From CAZJRB01 sp964547995 (GTDB taxonomy: Bacteria; Planctomycetota; Planctomycetia; Pirellulales; Thermoguttaceae), in the NCBI GenBank assembly GCA_964547995.1, contig CAZJRB010000074.1, forward strand, positions 1 to 36,735: a stretch of 36,735 nt of DNA, written 5' to 3'. The position numbers and the translations under genes are program-made. Under the pieces are notes generated by a model. It did not search any database. It saw only the letters and a list, made by a program, of their open reading frames with translations, and had not been told where the DNA came from. Shown here piece by piece: positions 31,632 to 36,735 of the stretch. Within the stretch, counting starts at the first letter, position 1. Each line of letters begins with the position of its first letter.

Positions 31632-31928
31632 TGCCGGGTATGATCTCCATAGTGAGCGCGAAACCTACGGGGTATGCGACGTTCCGCGCAGGTGAGGGGG
31701 ACTGGGGTGAATGCTGACAAATGAAGCTATCGGCAATATGGGCAGACGTGATTAGCGCGAGAATCTGACATTCTAGGCCGTCAGCAGGATTCCGGAAAAA
31801 TAATCCTCGCCGCTAGTCCATGCCAGAAAAGCACATAGGAATCGGGCTGCGCCCTGGCGGCGAGACCGCAGGCGTTTTTCTTAAAGGTTTCTTGTCCGCA
31901 CAAAACCGCGAAGATCGACCCGAGCCTC
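31632..31928. other. Intergenic region, nothing recognised
   Basis: 297 bases between the small hypothetical gene and the DUF6807 gene, both on the minus strand. No repeat, RNA gene, terminator or promoter could be supported. Confidence 0.4.
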
Positions 31929-32840
31929 TCATTTGTCTTCCTTCGCATAAACGGAATACGCCTCAGCCACCTTGCCCGACTTCTCGTCGCCACGATGGAG
32001 CAGGATTCGGTAGCGAAACGTGATCGACTCGCCTGCCGGGAGCGTGTGCGCCCCCCAGTCCTTGAAAAAAGGGTTCGCTGCAAACAGACCGTAAGTCCGC
32101 ACGTGCCAAAAGGTTGGAAAGCGAAAGCTGCTCGGGTGGTTGAATATGGCCAGGCCCACCGTCTCGCCGTCGACGGGGCCGTTATAATCCACCCACGGGG
32201 CCTGCTTTCCCCAGGCGGCTTTGTCCGTTTCACCCTTGCTGTTGATAAGCTTTCCCCCTTTGCCGGCGTCGACTTTCATCGTGCCCGCAACACGAACACC
32301 CATCGTTCCTTCCTTGGTGTCGCCAAACTTCACCGGGCCGTCCGTCGCCTTGATGGTGACGTCGAAATCGATCCACCGCTTGTCACCGTCGGTGCCGAAC
32401 GTCAGCGTCCGCTCGTCCTCGCACTGCTTCTTTCCGTCGGGGCCGAGCCAATCGTTTCGCGTGACAATCGTAGCCACTTTGCCGCCTTCGACTTTGACGA
32501 ATTCCCGGTGCTTGATAGCAGGCGACTTACCCTTTCCTTCGTGCCAAAAGCTAATCCCATTCACATTGCCATGGGTAAACCAAAGCGAACGGTGGTGGAT
32601 GTGATCCTTCTTCTCATTGGGGCCTTCACCTAGTGGGTAGGCGCGCGTTACCGGCTTGCCGGTCGGTCCGATGATCGGCCACACAACCGGCTTGTTTCCC
32701 GACTGCACGAGGTACTCTGCAAAAGGCTTGCCATCAATTTCCACCTTCACACCCTCGTCGGTCTTTTTTGCGGTAACCTCGGCCAGCGCGGTGTCGACGG
32801 CGGCAAGAAGGAACATCAAGCATGTTATCCGGTAAATCAT
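31929..32840 (-). CDS. Secreted DUF6807 (PmoA-like) protein
   Basis: 303 residues. A signal peptide (MIYRITCLMFLLAAVDTALA, ~1-20) is followed by the DUF6807 beta-sandwich with its hallmark DHIHHRSLWFTHGNVNGISF (79-98), FGDTKEGTMGVRVAGTM, WVDYNGPVDGETVGLAIFNH and a C-terminal WHVRTYGLFAANPFF...SITFRYRILLHRG. Such proteins are often labelled 'methane oxygenase PmoA' by automatic pipelines, but they are unrelated to methane oxidation; they are common beside secreted sugar oxidoreductases in Planctomycetes and are probably carbohydrate-binding or -acting. CAGGAGACC about 10 bases before ATG 32840 supports the start. Confidence 0.9.
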   Translation of the reverse strand: MIYRITCLMFLLAAVDTALAEVTAKKTDEGVKVEIDGKPFAEYLVQSGNKPVVWPIIGPTGKPVTRAYPLGEGPNEKKDHIHHRSLWFTHGNVNGISFWHEGKGKSPAIKHREFVKVEGGKVATIVTRNDWLGPDGKKQCEDERTLTFGTDGDKRWIDFDVTIKATDGPVKFGDTKEGTMGVRVAGTMKVDAGKGGKLINSKGETDKAAWGKQAPWVDYNGPVDGETVGLAIFNHPSSFRFPTFWHVRTYGLFAANPFFKDWGAHTLPAGESITFRYRILLHRGDEKSGKVAEAYSVYAKEDK

Positions 32841-32993
32841 CTTTCGGGTCTCCTGGAGTGCCTGTTCGAGAACGTGAACATCCTAACGCGCCGAAACGGG
32901 ACACGCAAGAAACCCCAACCAGTCAGGCTTTTGGCGAAGCCACCCAAGGGTGGGGGCGGGCAAAGAAAGGCTCTTCCGCCCGGGCCGTGAAGG

Positions 32994-33770
32994 CTATTGG
33001 CGTTTACGATACTCCCCGAACCCCACCGTCTTGAAATCCGTCATGAATTCCCGTGTTCGGGTCACGCGATCCCGATCCGACTGGGCCAACCGGCGGACAA
33101 ATTGGTGCCGGCTCCGCACCTCGATCCGCTGGGGTGGGGATTTCTTATTCGGAGTCAACGTAAGGAAGACCTCCTTGGCGACTGTCCCATACTTGGCCAT
33201 GGCCGCGTTGACCAACAGCCGAGCGAACGGCGGTTTCGACCCCGGGTGGAGAACCGTGTTTAGTTTGGCGTACCAGTCGGAGAACTCCCGATATTGCTCC
33301 GTCACCGCTCGGCTGCCCGCCTCGACGAGCAACAACCGATAGGTCATCCAACTGCTCGACAGCGTCAATTCACGCGACGCTTTGTCGAACCGCTCGTCGA
33401 ACTCCGGCGCCGCGAGGAACAATAGAAACGGATCGTCGGCAGCGGCAGCCGATTGCTGAAGCCGCTCGGTGAACGAAGTAACTTGCCGGCATGTCACTCC
33501 CGTCCGCACCCGGCGGACGGTATCGAGCAGGGTGAAATGAGCCGCCGCCTTGTCGAAAACAATCACTTCGTTCCCGAGGTAGTCGTAAACGACGCCGTCG
33601 CAAAAGATCGTGGTGCTTCGGCTGGCCGGTTCCTTGCCGTCGCCCGCGAAAACCTGGTTTTCCATCCGAAAGTCATCTGCCGCTGCCGGTTGCTCATCCA
33701 ACAGAACGCCTCCTAAAGGAAAAACACCACAAAGAACGGCAATACAAGTCCTTCGATTTGGAAAGACCAT
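32994..33770 (-). CDS. Secreted hypothetical protein
   Basis: 258 residues from ATG 33770 (MVFPNRRTCIAVLCGVFPLG), chosen because GGAG is about 10 bases upstream and because it starts a plausible signal peptide ending near AAA-DDF. An ATG five codons upstream (33785) is an alternative. The mature protein has FRMENQVFAGDGKEPASRST, TTIFCDGVVYDYLGNEVIVFD and a helical C-terminal half (SDWYAKLNTVLHPGSKPPFA, RHQFVRRLAQSDRDRV). The N-terminal 'expression/phenotype-like' beta segment resembles an outer-membrane lipoprotein-sorting style barrel, but I cannot name a family. Confidence 0.75.
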   Translation of the reverse strand: MVFPNRRTCIAVLCGVFPLGGVLLDEQPAAADDFRMENQVFAGDGKEPASRSTTIFCDGVVYDYLGNEVIVFDKAAAHFTLLDTVRRVRTGVTCRQVTSFTERLQQSAAAADDPFLLFLAAPEFDERFDKASRELTLSSSWMTYRLLLVEAGSRAVTEQYREFSDWYAKLNTVLHPGSKPPFARLLVNAAMAKYGTVAKEVFLTLTPNKKSPPQRIEVRSRHQFVRRLAQSDRDRVTRTREFMTDFKTVGFGEYRKRQ

Positions 33771-33903
33771 AACAAAGGTCTCCATCGGTTTCGCTACGGC
33801 GTCGGGGCAGGTCGCCGGAAGCATACTGCAACCGGCGGCTTCGTGTAAAGCGAGATATTCACACCCGTAAAGTGACGGACCGCGTTTGGCCGATACTCCC
33901 TTA

Positions 33904-33932
33904 TTGACATCCTTGGAAACACGTGATAGCCT
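33904..33932 (+). promoter_or_regulatory. Sigma70-type promoter of tRNA-Ala
   Basis: Perfect TTGACA (33904-33909), a 17-base spacer and TAGCCT (33927-33932). Start of transcription would be near 33939, about 23 bases before the mature tRNA. Confidence 0.75.
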
Positions 33933-33961
33933 GCGCCATTGGCCAACACCGCCCACAATAT

Positions 33962-34034
33962 GGGGGATTAGCTCAGTTGGGAGAGCGTCTGGCTGGCAGC
34001 CAGAAGGTCAGGGGTTCGAGTCCCCTATCCTCCA
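33962..34034 (+). tRNA. tRNA-Ala (anticodon GGC)
   Basis: 73-base cloverleaf. Acceptor stem GGGGGAT/ATCCTCC with the G3-U70 wobble pair that is the alanine identity element; D arm GCTC AGTTGGGA GAGC; anticodon stem TCTGG/CCAGA with loop CTGGCAG, anticodon GGC; variable AGGTC; T arm AGGGG TTCGAGT CCCCT; discriminator A. The 3' CCA is not encoded (ACTCC follows). It has its own promoter and a downstream terminator-like hairpin. Confidence 0.98.
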
Positions 34035-34045
34035 CTCCTAAAGCC

Positions 34046-34077
34046 CGACGTGGCAATGAGTTGCGTCGAGGTTTTTT
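34046..34077 (+). terminator. Rho-independent terminator after tRNA-Ala
   Basis: CGAC (34046-34049), a 3-base bulge, GCAA (34053-34056), loop TGAG, TTGC (34061-34064), GTCG (34065-34068), then AGG and six T (34072-34077). Confidence 0.6.
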
Positions 34078-34100
34078 CTATGCGCCAACTGGCAATTAGA

Positions 34101-35071
34101 TTAGGTAAAACTGTCGCCGGACTCGATCCCGACAAGCAGTACCTCGCCTGCGCCCGGCCGGTTCGACAGGGCCGCCTCGACGAAGCGGCCGACATCGTCG
34201 TCCGCCGGGCCATCCGCCCCGGCTTGGACACGGAGCATCTGCCGGTAGAACTCCGTGGCGAAGTTGACGACTTGTCGCAACCGCGCGCGCCGGGCCGCCG
34301 GCTGTTTGCCTCCTCGACAAACACCGAAACCGCCTTGGCCAGCCGCACGCTGTCGAGCGTCTCCTCGGCGAGGCGCTGAAGCAGCGTGTTGCGGAAGGCC
34401 CAAAGCTGGGGATCGGCCAACTCGGCCGCGCGTCGCAAGCTTCCCTCGCAGTGGGAAGCCAACCGCTGTGCTTCGGCCGGATTCTCCACGATGCCCTGCG
34501 AGATCATCAATCCGGCAACGACGTCACTCGGCAGCGGCCGGAAGCGGATCAACTGGCACCGTGAACGGATCGTCGGCAACTGCTTCGCCGGGCTGGTGCC
34601 GACCAGGATCAACACGCTCCGCGGCGGCGGCTCTTCGAGGGTTTTCAGCAGGGCGTTCGCCCCTTCGGGGTTCAAGTAATCGGCATCGTCGATGATGACA
34701 ACCTTCCGCCCGCCCATGTAGGGTTTCAGCGAGATGCTCCGGCAGAGTCCCTCACTGCCGCGGTGTTCCTTGTCGCCGATGAACAGTTCCAACGGGATGA
34801 ACGACTTGTCTTTCGGCTTCGCGACCACTTCGACGTCGGGGTGCGTACCCGCAAGCACTTGCCGGCACGCCGGGCACTCGCCGCAAGGATCGAGCGCCGT
34901 TTCCGGCCGCGTTTGGCACAACAGTGCCTGGGCCAGCTTCACGGCAAATGTGAACTTCCCGACACCCTCCGGCCCGGCGAACAAGAAGCTGCTGGCCAGC
35001 CGCCCGCGCGAAACCGCCCGGCGGAATTGCTCCACCACCTCGTCGTGTCCTTCAATGCCGTGCCAGGTCAT
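34101..35071 (-). pseudogene. holB: Second, frameshifted copy of DNA polymerase III delta-prime
   Basis: From ATG 35071 about 250 residues match the intact copy at 20880-21929 with only some 15-20 differences by eye, including Walker A FAGPEGVGKF, the four-cysteine CGECPACRQ region and TIRSRCQLIRF. At ~34305-34308, after FVEEA, four bases are missing relative to the intact copy (AAA where that copy has GGGCAAG). The reading then switches frame: the original frame runs on as junk to 34025, into the tRNA; the restored frame gives KQPAARRARLRQVVNFATEF and MLRVQAGADGPAD before a stop at 34101, with the last ~35 residues unlike the intact copy. The collar domain is therefore lost. Confidence 0.85.
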
Positions 35072-35108
35072 TGCAAATGGGTTATGGTTCAGAGTTCAGG
35101 ACAGGGGC

Positions 35109-35891
35109 TCAGGCCTTGCTGCTGGATTCTGTCTCGGACACGCTTATGCCTCGCTCCCATAACTTGGCAAACTCCCTTTCGTATTCCTCAAATAACCAAC
35201 CCCCTTTGTCAAGCTCCATTGTCAATGTTCCTTTACTCGGGCGTTCATACAGATGTGGACCGACATACATCACATTGTCAATACGGAAGACCATTGTGGT
35301 CAGCCAAGTATCGACAACGCGTATTTCGATGTTGCGACAGTCAGCAAACTTGCCCCTAATCCTCTCGAAACTGTCCGTTATTGACTCTGGGGACTTCCCC
35401 TCTTGGCCTGCTCTATGTTTCGAAAAGGAGGATTTTGGGGCAACCATCAGTATGCGTACGCGGAAGCTGGGATTCTCCTGCACCTTGCGCACTACGAGAT
35501 CAGCATAGCTCTCGTACCAAGCATTGAGAGTGTATCCTGCAATATCAACGGAGTGTTTCGCGTCCTTCATCTGATCATCGTACTTGTCCAGGTCGCGTTT
35601 CCGGTAGACATCGCGAAGTCCTGCATCTACAAAAACTCTGACAACCTGTGAAAGGAGATTGTCGCGAGCTACTTCCCGCCACATGTCAAGGAATACGACA
35701 ATTCCAGCGGCGATCAGCGATGCCCCAACCGAAAACAGAAGGCTGCTCGTTATAACGTCGTTGACCCTGTTGCAGCCGATAAGAATGAAGACCCATCCCA
35801 GGAGAACGATAATGACGGTGATGGCGAGATACGCCAACTTGGTTTTGAGGTACCACAAGAACTTGAGCACAAGGGTCGCTGGCTTACTCAT
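35109..35891 (-). CDS. Two-helix membrane protein with DUF5919-like (PLD-fold) cytosolic domain
   Basis: 260 residues from ATG 35891, which overlaps the stop of the upstream radical SAM gene (ATGAGTAA) and so points to coupled translation; an ATG two codons earlier is an alternative. Two membrane helices (~20-41, LAITVIIVLLGWVFILIGC; ~47-69) are followed by a cytosolic domain (~75-250): AKHSVDIAGYTLNAWYESYA, FRVRILMVAPKSS, IEIRVVDTWLTTMVFRIDN, MYVGPHLYERPSKGTL, GGWLFEEYEREFAKLWE. This pattern resembles DUF5919 and other phospholipase-D-like sensor domains; the catalytic HKD motif is not present, so a binding or regulatory role is more likely than an enzyme. Assignment is by pattern only. Confidence 0.75.
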   Translation of the reverse strand: MSKPATLVLKFLWYLKTKLAYLAITVIIVLLGWVFILIGCNRVNDVITSSLLFSVGASLIAAGIVVFLDMWREVARDNLLSQVVRVFVDAGLRDVYRKRDLDKYDDQMKDAKHSVDIAGYTLNAWYESYADLVVRKVQENPSFRVRILMVAPKSSFSKHRAGQEGKSPESITDSFERIRGKFADCRNIEIRVVDTWLTTMVFRIDNVMYVGPHLYERPSKGTLTMELDKGGWLFEEYEREFAKLWERGISVSETESSSKA

Positions 35892-36735
35892 GGTCATGTT
35901 TCCCGTGTTGTTCGAGGTACGCTGTTTTGGCAAAGAACTGCCTGTTAAGGTCCTTCAGCCGTGTGCGTTGCTGTTCGGACAGCCATGCCAGTTGATCGCC
36001 GGAAGACCATGTAATCCGGCCCCAGTCCGCTGGGGTCTGCGGTTCCTGGAACCCTAACTCCAAGGCCCTAGCGTAGAGTTTCGTACCAGGGTATGGGGTG
36101 TACAAGTTAACGAACGGTGTCTCTACGTTTGCGTTATGCTCTTGCAGTTGGCTAATCAACGACAATGTCGCGTTCACGTCTTCGTCGGTTTCGTCGGGAA
36201 AGCCGAGGATGAAGTTGTATCGCACCCGAATAGGATAGGCCGCGAGGCACCTGTTCACAAGATGAATTTGTTCTAGCGTAATCCCTTTTTCGATTGCGTC
36301 AAGGATACGCGGGCTCCCCGACTCTATACCGAATTGAAGCACAGTGCAACCAGATTCAACGACTAGCTGCATGAAGCCCCGGTCCTTCACGTACTTGGCG
36401 AAGTAGTTGACTCGACCATTTGCCTTCCAGCCTAGTCGTGGAATTCCCTTGAGAAACTCGACTATCTGGACTGCGCGGTCTCGTTTTGCGAAGAAGTTGT
36501 CCTCTTGAAATACCACCCCATCTATTCTGAGAGCCTTGTAAGCAGCCTTTATAGAGTCAGCTACCAGTTCCGCTGGCTTTGCTTGGTATAAACCCACCCG
36601 CGTGCTGTTGTGGCAAAAAGCGCACCGATGCGGACAGCCTCTGGAGGTCTCGAATGAAACCGCTCGGTGGAACCCGTCTCTGCTTAGGCGACCGGCAGAT
36701 GAGAATTTACCCAAATCGGTATTGTCGTAGTTACG
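35884..36735 (-). CDS. Radical SAM protein (partial, N-terminus outside window)
   Basis: The frame is open to the window edge, so the N-terminus (perhaps a B12-binding domain, as in many relatives) is missing. SFETSRGCPHRCAFCHN carries the C-x3-C-x2-C cluster-binding motif for the 4Fe-4S cluster. Downstream are GVVFQEDNFFAKRDRAVQIV, CTVLQFGIESGSPRILDAIE, RYNFILGFPDETDEDVNATL and TPFVNLYTPYPGTKLY, the standard order for the TIM-barrel of Elp3/MiaB-like (B12-type) radical SAM enzymes. Substrate unknown. It is translationally coupled to the downstream DUF5919-like membrane protein. Confidence 0.93.
   Translation of the reverse strand, partial: RNYDNTDLGKFSSAGRLSRDGFHRAVSFETSRGCPHRCAFCHNSTRVGLYQAKPAELVADSIKAAYKALRIDGVVFQEDNFFAKRDRAVQIVEFLKGIPRLGWKANGRVNYFAKYVKDRGFMQLVVESGCTVLQFGIESGSPRILDAIEKGITLEQIHLVNRCLAAYPIRVRYNFILGFPDETDEDVNATLSLISQLQEHNANVETPFVNLYTPYPGTKLYARALELGFQEPQTPADWGRITWSSGDQLAWLSEQQRTRLKDLNRQFFAKTAYLEQHGKHDHE

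Noticed and set aside
31929..32840. Reading the DUF6807 gene as methane monooxygenase subunit PmoA
   Set aside because: The 'PmoA' label attached to this family in some annotations does not refer to particulate methane monooxygenase; there are no membrane helices beyond the signal peptide and no pmoB or pmoC.
34025..34100. Extension of the second holB frame into the tRNA gene
   Set aside because: It is read in the wrong frame after the 4-base deletion and overlaps tRNA-Ala on the other strand.

Overview
The window reads as a piece of a planctomycete chromosome, probably a Pirellulales- or Gemmatales-like lineage; this is an inference from gene content. Hallmarks are a large membrane-anchored WD40 protein that begins with the planctomycete 'YRKWLGI' J-like domain, LRR membrane proteins carrying 'RWYQY' motifs, PQQ-type propellers, TAT-exported Gfo/Idh/MocA oxidoreductases, a DUF6807 (PmoA-like) protein, a PEP-CTERM remnant, high GC and loosely packed genes separated by large hairpin repeats.

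Layout. 1-1510: groES-groEL on the minus strand, groEL cut by the window edge. 1973-4590: a proline-rich secreted protein, then a PemK/MazF toxin-antitoxin pair. 4960-7234: a membrane-anchored DUF4041/T5orf172 (GIY-YIG-like) coiled-coil protein downstream of a six-helix voltage-gated K+ channel. 7557-9195: two tandemly duplicated LRR membrane proteins. 9584-13556: a plus-strand sugar-metabolism run (TIM-barrel isomerase, Gfo/Idh dehydrogenase, second TIM-barrel isomerase, orphan corrinoid protein) whose gaps hold large hairpins. 13830-15283: a membrane protein translationally coupled to a SAM methyltransferase. 15470-19159: a 1229-residue J-like/TM/WD40/terpenoid-cyclase-fold protein. 19551-20590: a small membrane protein and an orphan antitoxin with a lost stop. 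20723-21929: a PEP-CTERM tail fragment abutting an intact DNA polymerase III delta-prime gene (holB). 22064-28119: a secreted protein, then a minus-strand operon made of a secreted methyltransferase/PQQ-propeller fusion, a TAT Gfo/Idh protein and a GmhA-like SIS isomerase. 28767-30221: GAPDH, with a clear sigma70-type promoter, and YjbQ. 30669-31631: small proteins and a broken csrA. 31929-33770: DUF6807 and a secreted hypothetical. 33962-35071: tRNA-Ala(GGC), with promoter and terminator, followed by a second, frameshifted holB. 35109-36735: a DUF5919-like membrane protein coupled to a radical SAM protein cut by the window edge.

The strongest unusual signals are: (1) a duplicated holB, one copy intact beside a PEP-CTERM fragment and one broken beside a tRNA; (2) a csrA pseudogene whose ribosome-binding site is directly abutted by a 108-base double-hairpin repeat; (3) a secreted protein with a full SAM-methyltransferase motif set fused to a PQQ propeller, carrying an in-frame insertion of what looks like intergenic repeat DNA; (4) two direct copies of a 70-base hairpin element bracketing the Gfo/Idh gene in a cluster that ends with a corrinoid protein lacking any methyltransferase partner.
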